NCBI GenBank assembly: GCA_016867265.1 | Contig: VGJW01000005.1 | Location: forward strand, 79,424-143,423 | Source: Candidatus Tanganyikabacteria bacterium | GTDB taxonomy: Bacteria > Cyanobacteriota > Sericytochromatia > S15B-MN24 > VGJW01 | DNA length: 64,000 nucleotides | Reading direction: 5' to 3' | In this document: piece by piece, positions 10,532-18,949 of the stretch | Layout of the letters: the number at the start of each line of letters is the position of its first letter | Position numbering within the stretch: the first letter of the stretch is position 1 | The notes under the pieces: generated by a model | Told to the model about the DNA's origin: nothing | The model's input: the letters and a program-made list of their open reading frames with translations, nothing else | Databases searched by the model: none | Made by a program: the position numbers and the translations under genes

Positions 10532-11721
10532 TGGATCCTGTCCGTCGCCTGTTGTTGCTGGCCGTGTCACTCGCAGCCTGCACGGTCACGCCGCCCGTAC
10601 AGGCGCCTGCCGACGTCGGGCCGGCCGCGGGGCACGACGCAAGCCATCCCGTTCCGACGCCTGTGGCGAACACCCCGGTCACGTCCGTTCCCGCAGCAAG
10701 ACTGGCCCCCGGTGATACGGGGCCGCGGGATGCCCATCACTTGTGGGTCATGGGTACCGGGACGTCGGCGAGCACCTACTGCTGGATACCTGAATTCCAC
10801 GCGTGGCAGGTCCTCGATCCCGTGAAGGCGGGCCTGCCCAACCTGCCCGTTGGCGCTTGGGTGGGCAGCAGGCCTGGCGGGGAGGCCGAGCAGGCCTGGG
10901 CGGAGGAGGTCTTCGGCGGCGTGTACGTGGCCAAGTACGAGGCCAGCCATGAGGATGCCGTGCCGGGCGATCCCCGTACCGGTGCCGGCGCGGTCGCGGG
11001 CACGTCGGGGCGGGTCAAGTCTGCGGCCCTTTGCCCCGTCTGGTCGAATGTCCATTGGGATGACGCCTTGGCCTTGGCCCGCAGCGTGGGGCCGGAGGCC
11101 GATCTCATGGGTGATGAGGACTGGACGGCCCTCGCCGTCTGGTCGGCCATTCATGGCGTTCAGGTGCTTGGCAACAACAGCGGCGGGACCTTCCGCGATG
11201 TGACGGATACGACGGTGCGCTTCCTGGCCCCGCCTGCCTTCCCCACATCCGGCGTCGCCTTGACGGGGTCCGGCCACGGCGACGCCTGGCCGTACGGTGT
11301 CGATCGCACGACGCACACGGGCCTGGTCGCCGGGGTTGCCGACCTTAACGGCAATCTCGAGGAATGGACGGCCGATGTTGCCGTGGGGGGTGGTCCCGGC
11401 GTGCCGGGTACCTGGCTGTTGCGGGGCGTCGCGTCGGGTGTCCGCGTGCCCGTCGTACAGGGGGCGGCCAGCGCCATCAACAGCCTTGCGACCTCGCCGG
11501 AGTTGCGTCGCTTTGGCCTGCCGGCGACCCTCGGGGACTCCGCCTTGCCGGCCTTTGACTTCGACCACGCCATCCATGACGGCAGTACGGGCGTCCGGGC
11601 CATGCGCGGGGGAGGGTTCTACGATGTCGCGCGTGCAGGCGTGTGGCACATGCACCTGACCCGGCGTCACGACTTCGCCAACCAATACTTCGGCTTCCGC
11701 GTCGTCCTGCGCTATCGGTGA
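10531..11721 (+). CDS. Lipoprotein with SUMF1/FGE-like domain
   Basis: A 396-residue lipoprotein (lipobox LAVSLAAC, Cys near residue 17). After a Pro/Ala-rich linker, the body has the marks of the formylglycine-generating-enzyme/SUMF1 fold: YVAKYEAS, LMGDEDWTALAVW, DLNGNLEEWTADV, MRGGGFYD and the terminal YFGFRVVLRYR. The cysteine pair of true FGE near the C-terminus is absent (the segment reads LTRRHDFANQYFGF), so sulfatase activation is unlikely. A ligand-binding or structural role is more likely. The start shares one base with the stop of the cytochrome-rhodanese gene, so the two are coupled and may work at the same envelope site. Confidence 0.75.
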   Translation: MDPVRRLLLLAVSLAACTVTPPVQAPADVGPAAGHDASHPVPTPVANTPVTSVPAARLAPGDTGPRDAHHLWVMGTGTSASTYCWIPEFHAWQVLDPVKAGLPNLPVGAWVGSRPGGEAEQAWAEEVFGGVYVAKYEASHEDAVPGDPRTGAGAVAGTSGRVKSAALCPVWSNVHWDDALALARSVGPEADLMGDEDWTALAVWSAIHGVQVLGNNSGGTFRDVTDTTVRFLAPPAFPTSGVALTGSGHGDAWPYGVDRTTHTGLVAGVADLNGNLEEWTADVAVGGGPGVPGTWLLRGVASGVRVPVVQGAASAINSLATSPELRRFGLPATLGDSALPAFDFDHAIHDGSTGVRAMRGGGFYDVARAGVWHMHLTRRHDFANQYFGFRVVLRYR

Positions 11722-11753
11722 CGCCGCGCCGGGATGTTTGTTAACATGCGGTC

Positions 11754-13007
11754 ATGGGACAGTTTCGTGTTCGTTTTCATGCCTTGCCCGCTGCGGCCCT
11801 TGTCGTCGCGTCCTGCGGGACCCTCGAGGTGCCGTCCCGCCCCGTTGCCGGGGGCACGCAGCAAGTAGCCTCCGCTGGCGAGACGCGCCTGCTCGTCCGC
11901 TGGCAGGCCGAATCCGCAGCCCTGGGCATGGCGGGTCTCATCGGCGCGAAGGGATGGCAACGCGCTGCCCGCCAATCACAGGACCTCCTCGTGGAAGGTT
12001 GGGTGGCGTACGAGGGACCGGCCGGCACGGCCTCGGACCTGCGCCGGGCACTTTCGGGCCGAAAGGCCGTGTTGGCCGTCAGCGGGGTGGGCCGGGTCGG
12101 CACGGGGCCCGAACGACCCGAGCCGGTGCCCGGTATCGCCGCTGATCCGGGCGTTCGCCAACAGTATCACCATGCCTTGCTGCGCACGGCCTCGGCCCAC
12201 GCCATCACGCGAGGGCGCCCGGACATCGTGGTGGCCGTCGTCGATACCGGAGCCGACATCCTTCATCCCGACTTCGCGGGGCGTGGTGGCGCCAGTCGGG
12301 TCGTCGCCGGCCGTAACCACCTCGATGGTGGCAGCGATCTTACGGATGGCACGGGGCACGGGACGCATTGCCTCGGGGTCGTGGGGGCGACGGCGGGCAA
12401 CAACATCGGGGTCGAGGGCATGGCGCCCGAGACGGGCCTTCGTGCGGAACGGGTGCTCGATGCGCGCGGGCAGGGGACGTGGGAGTCGGTCGCCAGCGGC
12501 ATCCTGGCCGCTTCCCGCGCCGGAGCCCGGGTCATCAGCCTGAGCTTGGGCGACACCTACAGCGCACCTGTCCTCGAGCAGGCGGTGACGGCTGCGCAGT
12601 CCCGCGGCGCCCTGGTGGTCGCCGCGATGGGCAACTTCGGCGATGCGCGGCGCGTTTATCCGGCGTCGCTGCCCGGTGTTCTGGCTGTCGGGGCGACCAA
12701 CCAGCAGGACCAGCGCACGGGCTTTTCCTGCCAAGGGCCTTGGATTGGCATCGTGGCGCCCGGCATGCAGATTTACTCCACGCTGCCACATACGGGTCGC
12801 TATGCCTACGGCTACATGTCGGGAACGTCGATGGCCGCGCCGATGGTTTCGGGTCTTGCGGCCCTCGTGATGGCCCGGCATCCCGCGTGGACCGTCGAGC
12901 AGGTCGCACGGCGCATTCGCGAGTCCGCACGCGACCTCGCGGAGCCGGGCTTCGACGTGCAGACCGGGAGCGGTCGGATCGACCCCGTGGCGGCCCTGGC
13001 CGATTAG
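11754..13007 (+). CDS. Subtilisin-like (S8) serine protease lipoprotein
   Basis: A 417-residue lipoprotein (LVVASCG lipobox) with a propeptide-like region of about 120 residues and a complete S8 catalytic triad: Asp164 in VAVVDTGADILHPDF, His205 in GHGTHCLGVVGA and Ser359 in SGTSMAAPMVSGLAALV. It is predicted to be an outer-surface or periplasmic endopeptidase. A related but distinct subtilase lipoprotein lies at 29675. It is followed convergently by the alpha/beta hydrolase gene, overlapping it by 4 nt. Confidence 0.93.
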   Translation: MGQFRVRFHALPAAALVVASCGTLEVPSRPVAGGTQQVASAGETRLLVRWQAESAALGMAGLIGAKGWQRAARQSQDLLVEGWVAYEGPAGTASDLRRALSGRKAVLAVSGVGRVGTGPERPEPVPGIAADPGVRQQYHHALLRTASAHAITRGRPDIVVAVVDTGADILHPDFAGRGGASRVVAGRNHLDGGSDLTDGTGHGTHCLGVVGATAGNNIGVEGMAPETGLRAERVLDARGQGTWESVASGILAASRAGARVISLSLGDTYSAPVLEQAVTAAQSRGALVVAAMGNFGDARRVYPASLPGVLAVGATNQQDQRTGFSCQGPWIGIVAPGMQIYSTLPHTGRYAYGYMSGTSMAAPMVSGLAALVMARHPAWTVEQVARRIRESARDLAEPGFDVQTGSGRIDPVAALAD

Positions 13008-13921
13008 GCGCCTGACCGCCCGCCGGGCGGCGGGACATGGGTGGGGGTACCTGCGTCGAGGAAGTCCAGCACGGTCTTCGTGACGCGCAGCCGTGACCGG
13101 GCCTCGGGGTGTTGTCGCGGGCTAATCATGGCGTGAGGAACGCCATCCGTGGCGACGAAATGCTGCCATCCGCTTCCCGTTGCCCGGCGTCGGGCCCAGA
13201 ACCGTCCCGCAGCGCCGGGATCCGCAAGGTCATCGCGGCTGGTGGTGAGCAATTGCAACGGGATCGCCAACTGGTGTGCTCTCGGCATGATGTCGGCGAC
13301 GAACCGCAAGATGCCGACCAGGTTACCGGCGGCGAAGCGCCAGTGACCGGGGCGCACCCAGCCATCGTCGTGGCGGGGCGGCGCGTCGCCCCAGGCGAAA
13401 GGCCGGTTGTCCAACCAGCGGCCGATGCGTCCGCCCGAGGGACCGTCCGTGGCCTGGACGAGCCGGTAGGCAAGGCGGGCCTTGGGCGCGGCAGGCACGA
13501 GCAGGGGGGCCATGGCGCAGACCCGCGCGATGCCTTCATGCCGGATGGCAAGGTCGAGGGCGACGGCTCCCCCGGCCGACAGGCCGCACAGGACGAGGGG
13601 CGGCTCCAGATCGCGTGCCACGGCGAGCGCTTGTTCGGCCGCCTCGCGGTAGCGCAAGGCTTCGTGGGCGCGGGGCAGGAAGCGGGGATCCTCTTCGCCA
13701 GTCGCCGTCGCATGGCCGTGCCCGGCGAGCCTAGGCAACAGGACGTTCCAGCCCAGCGCAAGCAAGTCCTCGGCAAGGTTCTCGAACTGCCAGGGGCCTG
13801 CGGAGAAACCGTGGAAGGCAAGGACGGTGCCCTTGGCCTGCGTGCCATCGGGACGGAGCAGCCGCCCCCGGCAGGCAGGCTGCAATCGTTGGCCGTCGTC
13901 TCCCGGGAAGCCCGCATCCAT
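13004..13921 (-). CDS. Alpha/beta hydrolase
   Basis: A 305-residue serine hydrolase from the ATG at 13921. It shows the oxyanion-hole strand VLAFHGFSAGPW, the nucleophile elbow LCGLSAGGAVALD (GxSxG) and a late His in TDGVPHAMISPRQHPEA, so the triad appears complete. It resembles monoacylglycerol lipase/carboxylesterase-type enzymes; the substrate is unknown. The frame stays open further upstream, but that region codes for the divergent NHL lipoprotein, which begins 22 nt away, so the short start is preferred. Confidence 0.8.
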   Translation of the reverse strand: MDAGFPGDDGQRLQPACRGRLLRPDGTQAKGTVLAFHGFSAGPWQFENLAEDLLALGWNVLLPRLAGHGHATATGEEDPRFLPRAHEALRYREAAEQALAVARDLEPPLVLCGLSAGGAVALDLAIRHEGIARVCAMAPLLVPAAPKARLAYRLVQATDGPSGGRIGRWLDNRPFAWGDAPPRHDDGWVRPGHWRFAAGNLVGILRFVADIMPRAHQLAIPLQLLTTSRDDLADPGAAGRFWARRRATGSGWQHFVATDGVPHAMISPRQHPEARSRLRVTKTVLDFLDAGTPTHVPPPGGRSGA

Positions 13922-13943
13922 GGTTCGAGGGTACAACACCGTC

Positions 13944-15854
13944 ATGCGTAGTGGGCTCCCTTTCCTTGTCCTTGCTCTGGCTGGCTGTGCTGCTGCCGGG
14001 ACTGCCGGTCGCTCGGGTGCCTCGATGGTGCTGTCCAGGGGAAACCCGGGTGCCGTGCAGGACGTCGCCACTCCGTCGCCCGTGCTGGCGGGGGGGGCCA
14101 CGCCCGTTTCCGGCCCTGACACGGCCATGCTGGTGGCCAACTCGGCGGGCAGTCTGATCGCCAATCAAGTCGCGGGCTTGTCGGGCGATGTCCGGGCTTT
14201 CGGATCGCTGATTGCCAACGCGGCCGGCAGTCGTCGCGTCCTGGCCGTCGGGGACGAGGTGCCGTTGCAGCGCGCCCTCATCTACCTGGCGGACACGCGT
14301 GAGCGGTTGTGGCTCAATCCGCAGGACGGCAGCATTCTCGGGACGACCTCCGATGACCAGGGTCGATTCGCCTTCGCGAAGGCGCCGCTTTCAGAGGCCC
14401 TGCTGGTGCATGCCGTGATGTCGGGCAATCGTCGCCTGGTCGGTCACCTGGATACGCGCGGCGGCGGTGCGACGGTCTCGATTGACGTGGCCTCGACGAT
14501 GGTGACGGAGATGCTGCGTGCACGCGCCCTAGCCATAGGGGCATCGGCGAGTATCGCCACTCTGGATCCCGGCCTGGCTGCCACGCCCGGGCTGCAGCGT
14601 CTCACCCGGGAGGGCCTTCTCGAGGGCAATATTTCGCTGCCGTCCCTCGCCATCGGCCAACTGCCCGGGATGGTGCGGCGCTATCTCATTGACTTTGCCA
14701 CCCGGACGCCGGCGTTGAAGCAGGCATGGGAAGACCTGCTGGGCGAGGACCTGCGTGTCGTGCATACGGTAGGCGGGGTGACCCCGGGTTTCGGCGGTGA
14801 TGGCGGGCCGTTGGCCAAGGCGTTGCTCAACTCTCCGCAGGACCTGTTGCGCAAGCCGGATGGCACCATCCTGCTGGCCGACATGGGCAATGATCGTATC
14901 CGGGCCATCACGCCCGCAGGCGTGATCACGACCGTGGCCGGGGGCGGTAGGGCCACGAACCTGGCGGTTGGCTTCGCGCTCGGTGGGCTGGCCAACGAGA
15001 TTGGCGACGGGGGGCCGGCGGTCGGTGCCCTGCTCGACGACCCGCGCAGCATGGCGTGGGATGAGGCGAACAAGCGTCTTTTCATCGTCGAGTCGGCAGG
15101 TCGGCGCGTCCGGATGGTCGGTCCCGACGGCCGGATATCGACGGTGATGGGCCCCGACCGGCAACATCGGCGCCGGCCAGGGCTGTTGTCCGCGGAAGAG
15201 CCGCCCACCTTGGGCCTGCCTTCGTTCTGCCACATGGAGTCGAGCAGCAGCTTGCTGGTCTCGGATATCATCGGCGGTGGCATCTGGCGCCTGACGGTGC
15301 CTGCCGATCAGCCGACGACGACCTGGCGGGCGGACCGCTTCCTCGGGACCTTCGACAGGCCGAGGACCTTGCCTGAGGACGGGAACCAGGCCTCAGAGTC
15401 CCCCATCGTTGGTCCCACGCAGGTCTGTCAGGACGAAGCCGGAAACTTCTATGCCGCCTCGACGTTGCTGCATGTCATTCTCAGGGTGGACCCTGCCGGA
15501 CACATCTACAGGTTTGCCGGACAGTACGGCGTGGATGGTGCCACCGGTGATGACGGGCCTGCGCGGTCCGCGGCCCTGGGCTATCCGACTTCCGTGGCCT
15601 GGGATGCTGCAGGAAAGCGCATCCTTGTGGGCAGTAGCCAGACGCCTCGGATTCGCGCGATTGCCGCTGACGGCAGCAACGTCACGACGCTTGCCGGTCT
15701 GGGCACCGAAACCGAGGATGGCCTTGCCCGATCCAGTCGACTGGGCGATGTCTTCGGTATTCTGCCCGAGGCCGACGGCGGGCTGCTCTTCACGGACGGT
15801 GCCGGTGGGCGCCTGCGTCGACTGGCCCCGCCACGGCTCCTGCCGTTGCCCTGA
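13944..15854 (+). CDS. NHL-repeat beta-propeller lipoprotein
   Basis: A 636-residue lipoprotein starting MRSGLPFLVLALAGC with a clear lipobox. The N-terminal half has a repeated SLIAN segment and a carboxypeptidase-regulatory-like region (LYLADTRERLWLNPQ is approximated by the YLADTRERLWLN stretch). From about residue 275 it has NHL-type blades such as GDGGPLAKALLNSPQDLLRK, LLADMGNDRIRAITPAGVIT and TVAGGG, repeated four or five times. NHL propellers bind proteins or glycans; no catalytic residues are apparent. It may share a very short divergent promoter region with the hydrolase. Confidence 0.82.
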   Translation: MRSGLPFLVLALAGCAAAGTAGRSGASMVLSRGNPGAVQDVATPSPVLAGGATPVSGPDTAMLVANSAGSLIANQVAGLSGDVRAFGSLIANAAGSRRVLAVGDEVPLQRALIYLADTRERLWLNPQDGSILGTTSDDQGRFAFAKAPLSEALLVHAVMSGNRRLVGHLDTRGGGATVSIDVASTMVTEMLRARALAIGASASIATLDPGLAATPGLQRLTREGLLEGNISLPSLAIGQLPGMVRRYLIDFATRTPALKQAWEDLLGEDLRVVHTVGGVTPGFGGDGGPLAKALLNSPQDLLRKPDGTILLADMGNDRIRAITPAGVITTVAGGGRATNLAVGFALGGLANEIGDGGPAVGALLDDPRSMAWDEANKRLFIVESAGRRVRMVGPDGRISTVMGPDRQHRRRPGLLSAEEPPTLGLPSFCHMESSSSLLVSDIIGGGIWRLTVPADQPTTTWRADRFLGTFDRPRTLPEDGNQASESPIVGPTQVCQDEAGNFYAASTLLHVILRVDPAGHIYRFAGQYGVDGATGDDGPARSAALGYPTSVAWDAAGKRILVGSSQTPRIRAIAADGSNVTTLAGLGTETEDGLARSSRLGDVFGILPEADGGLLFTDGAGGRLRRLAPPRLLPLP

Positions 15855-15912
15855 TGGGTCGATCCCTCGTGGGTAGGCTTTGCAGGGTATGGTAACCGCG
15901 GAGGGTTCTCGC

Positions 15913-17214
15913 GTGCGCAAGGCCGATGCTGTCCGGGACAAGTCGCCCCTTCGGCCTGTCCGGAATGGGTCGGAAGCCACGCAGGTTGCGGTACCCCTGA
16001 ACCCGGCAGCTGCCCAGAACGATAAGCGTCGCAACAATCTGGAGGCCGGGGAGGTCGGAAAGAGGGTTCGGTCCGAAACGCGCGACGAGATCGCCCGGGT
16101 CGTCCGTCGTCAGGATGGTGCTGCAAACGGTGCCCACGGCGATGTGAGCGAGACCTATGCGGATCTCGTGGCGGACTCCATCCGGCAGCCGCCCTCGGCG
16201 ACGGATCGGACCATCCTCAGGAACATTGCCGACGTTACCAAGGTGGTGCCGCCCACCTCGGAGGCAGGCAAGAAGCTGGACGACGCACGGGCCAACAATG
16301 CTGCGGCCGAGACACGGGCGCTCGAGGCGCTCTCGCCCGCGGATCGGGCGGCGTATCAGCGCCTGGCCCGGGGTGTCGCCGGTGATGCGGCGGCTCGGCT
16401 CGCCCTGCAGGTCCTGCTCCTCTGCGACCGTCTGCCCGGGCAGCCGGCAGAACGTGGCGGGCCGGATGCGCTCGAAGGCCTCGATCGCCTTCTGGGTGCG
16501 GCCCCCTTGGCCGAGGGGATCGACCGCAAGGCGCTCGTCGGCCAACTGGTGCGCGAGATGGCTGCGCCTGCGGCGATCAGCCAGAAGGGCAAGGGAACCT
16601 GCACCGTTACGTCCCTGCAGATCTTCATGGCCGACCGGAGACCGGCCGAGTATGTCCGGATCGTGACGAGGCTGGCGTCGCCCGACGGCAAGGCCGTCCT
16701 GAGCGATGGATCCACCGTGCTCCGTGAGCCCGGGACGGCCGGGGACGATGGCTCCAAGCGGTCGATTCCGTCCCGGTTGTGGCAACCCGCCATGATGGAG
16801 CGTGCCAATGACCGTGACTACGACAATGCCGCGGACAACTTCGACGGGGATGATGATCGCCGGGGTCTCAACGTGGGTGACATCGGCAATGTCTTCCGGG
16901 CCGTCACGGGTGATCGGGTGCTTTCACGGTCCGTGAAGGGTTTCGCGTGGAAAAGCAAGGAGCGACTTTGGGAAAAGCTGATAGGGGACTCCCTGACCCG
17001 GGGCGATGCCGTCCTCGTGGGTCTGCAATGGACGTCCGTCGACGCCAAGTCCGGCAAGGAGCGCACGAGCGGCCACAAGGTCTTGGTGACGGGATTTGAT
17101 GACGACGTCGTCCACTTCACGAACCCCTGGGGCCAGGAGGAAGTGATGAGCCGGCGCGACTTCACGCAGCGGCTCAAGGACATCAATGTGCTGATCCCCG
17201 GGGACTCCGACTGA
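15913..17214 (+). CDS. Candidate cysteine peptidase (C39/papain-like)
   Basis: A 433-residue protein with no signal peptide or membrane segment. The first 60 residues are Arg/Lys/Gln-rich. A catalytic-site pattern of papain-like folds is visible: Cys230 in KGKGTCTVTSLQIF, His388 in SGHKVLVTGFDDDVVHF and Asn404 in FTNPWGQEEVM. The spacing and the TNPWG motif resemble C39-like and C58-like cysteine peptidases. GTG at 15913 is chosen because GGAGGG lies 7 nt before it; an ATG at 15889 is the alternative. Lack of an export signal plus a nearby export-gate gene raises the idea of an injected effector, which is only inference. Confidence 0.55.
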   Translation: MRKADAVRDKSPLRPVRNGSEATQVAVPLNPAAAQNDKRRNNLEAGEVGKRVRSETRDEIARVVRRQDGAANGAHGDVSETYADLVADSIRQPPSATDRTILRNIADVTKVVPPTSEAGKKLDDARANNAAAETRALEALSPADRAAYQRLARGVAGDAAARLALQVLLLCDRLPGQPAERGGPDALEGLDRLLGAAPLAEGIDRKALVGQLVREMAAPAAISQKGKGTCTVTSLQIFMADRRPAEYVRIVTRLASPDGKAVLSDGSTVLREPGTAGDDGSKRSIPSRLWQPAMMERANDRDYDNAADNFDGDDDRRGLNVGDIGNVFRAVTGDRVLSRSVKGFAWKSKERLWEKLIGDSLTRGDAVLVGLQWTSVDAKSGKERTSGHKVLVTGFDDDVVHFTNPWGQEEVMSRRDFTQRLKDINVLIPGDSD

Positions 17215-17230
17215 TCCGGGAAGCGGAGCC

Positions 17231-17250
17231 GCCCTCGCCCATCCGAGGGC
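17231..17250 (+). terminator. Short hairpin before fhs
   Basis: GCCCTCG and CGAGGGC pair around a 6-nt loop in the 67-nt space between the cysteine-peptidase-like gene and fhs. There is no T-run, so this is a weak terminator candidate or an mRNA leader structure. Confidence 0.35.
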
Positions 17251-17281
17251 GTACCATGGGGCTGTCCGCGAGGAGGATGTC

Positions 17282-18949
17282 GTGTCGGATCTTGCCATTG
17301 CCCAGGCAGCCCGCCTGCTGCCCGTGACCGAGGTAGGGGCGTTGCTTGGCCTCGGGTCCGACGACCTCGAGCCCTATGGGCGCCACAAGGCCAAGATTGC
17401 CGCACATGTGGCGAGTCGTCTCGCCGATGCTCCAGAAGGTGACTTGGTGCTGGTTTCGGCGATCTCGCCCACGCCCGCGGGCGAAGGCAAGACGACGATG
17501 ACCATCGGTCTTGGCGATGCCCTCAGGCGCATCGGCAAGCGCGCCGTGATTGCACTGCGCGAACCGTCGCTCGGACCGGCCTTCGGAGTCAAGGGTGGAG
17601 CGACGGGAGGTGGGCAGGCGCAGGTCGTCCCCATGGAGGATCTCAATCTGCATATGACGGGTGATTTCCACGCGGTGACGGCTGCCAACAACCTGCTGGC
17701 GGCCATGATTGACAACCACCTGCAGCAAGGCAATGCGCTCGGCCTCGACCCCCGGCGCCTGACTTTCCGCCGGGTGATGGACGTGAACGATCGTGCCCTG
17801 CGGCATGTCCTGGTGGGCCTCGGTGGCCCGGCCGACGGTGTGCCGCGTGAGGATGGCTTCATGATCACTCCGGCCTCCGAAGTCATGGCGATTCTCTGTA
17901 TGGCAGCGGACCTTGCGGACCTCAAGGCCCGTTGCGCCCGCATCATCGTCGGGCAGGACCGTGAGGGCGGGTCGGTCACGGCGGGCGATCTCGGGGCTGC
18001 CGGGGCGATGGCGGCGCTGATGCGCGATGCGATCAAGCCCAATCTCGTCCAGACCCTGGCCCACACGCCCGCGTTGGTCCACGGAGGACCATTCGCGAAT
18101 ATCGCGCACGGCTGCAATAGCCTGCAGGCGACGCGCCTCGCGCTGAAACTGGGCGAGATCGTGGTCACGGAGGCTGGCTTCGGTGCCGACCTCGGTGCCG
18201 AGAAGTTCATCGACATCAAGTGCCGGCTGGGTGGCCTCCGTCCGTCCGCGGTGGTTCTGGTGGCCACGATCCGTTCGATCAAGATGCACGGTGGCGTGGC
18301 GCGTACCGAACTGGGCCGTCCGGATGTCGACGCGCTGCGGCGTGGGGCGGCGAACCTGCGTAGGCATGTCCGTAATGTCACCGAGGTCTACGGCCTGCCC
18401 TGCGTGGTCGCGCTCAATCCTTTCCCGGGCGATACGCCCGAGGAGTTCGCGGTGCTGGAGGAGGTCGTGGCGGATCTGGGCGTCCGCCTTCTACGTGCCT
18501 CGGTCCATGCCGAGGGCGCGGCGGGGGGCGAGAGCCTGGCCCGTGCCGTTCTGGACCTGGTGGCCGAGCGGCGCCGTCATGCCTTCGTGTATGACGACGA
18601 GGATGACCTCGAGACGCGCGTCAGCAAGGTCGCGACCCGTGTCTATGGCGCCGAGGGCGTCACGTGGTCACCCAAGGCACGCAAGGGTCTGGCGATCCTT
18701 GCCGCGGGCCCCCTCGGTCGTGCACCCGTCTGCGTCGCCAAGACGCCTTATTCGTTCTCCGACGACCCCTCGAGGCTTGGGGCGCCCGAGGGCTGGACCT
18801 TGCGGGTCGAGGACGTTCGCCCCGTTGCCGGGGCCGGTTTCGTGCTGGTCCTTGCGGGCGACATCATGACCATGCCCGGTCTGCCGGTCGCGCCTGCGGC
18901 CCTGAACATCGACGTCGATCCAGATGGCCGCATCCACGGGCTCTTCTGA
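17282..18949 (+). CDS. fhs: Formate--tetrahydrofolate ligase
   Basis: A 555-residue enzyme, the usual family length, making 10-formyl-THF from formate, THF and ATP in one-carbon metabolism. The P-loop is TPAGEGKTTMTIGLGDAL, followed by REPSLGPAFGVKGGATGGG and DLNLHMTGDFHAVTAANN, all hallmarks of the family. The GTG start follows AGGAGG by 5 nt and is preferred over an out-of-frame ATG just upstream. Its 3' end overlaps the next gene by 26 nt. Confidence 0.97.
   Translation: MSDLAIAQAARLLPVTEVGALLGLGSDDLEPYGRHKAKIAAHVASRLADAPEGDLVLVSAISPTPAGEGKTTMTIGLGDALRRIGKRAVIALREPSLGPAFGVKGGATGGGQAQVVPMEDLNLHMTGDFHAVTAANNLLAAMIDNHLQQGNALGLDPRRLTFRRVMDVNDRALRHVLVGLGGPADGVPREDGFMITPASEVMAILCMAADLADLKARCARIIVGQDREGGSVTAGDLGAAGAMAALMRDAIKPNLVQTLAHTPALVHGGPFANIAHGCNSLQATRLALKLGEIVVTEAGFGADLGAEKFIDIKCRLGGLRPSAVVLVATIRSIKMHGGVARTELGRPDVDALRRGAANLRRHVRNVTEVYGLPCVVALNPFPGDTPEEFAVLEEVVADLGVRLLRASVHAEGAAGGESLARAVLDLVAERRRHAFVYDDEDDLETRVSKVATRVYGAEGVTWSPKARKGLAILAAGPLGRAPVCVAKTPYSFSDDPSRLGAPEGWTLRVEDVRPVAGAGFVLVLAGDIMTMPGLPVAPAALNIDVDPDGRIHGLF

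Noticed and set aside
10531..11721. Diversity-generating retroelement target
   Set aside because: The fold could fit, but no reverse transcriptase or template repeat pair was found in the window.
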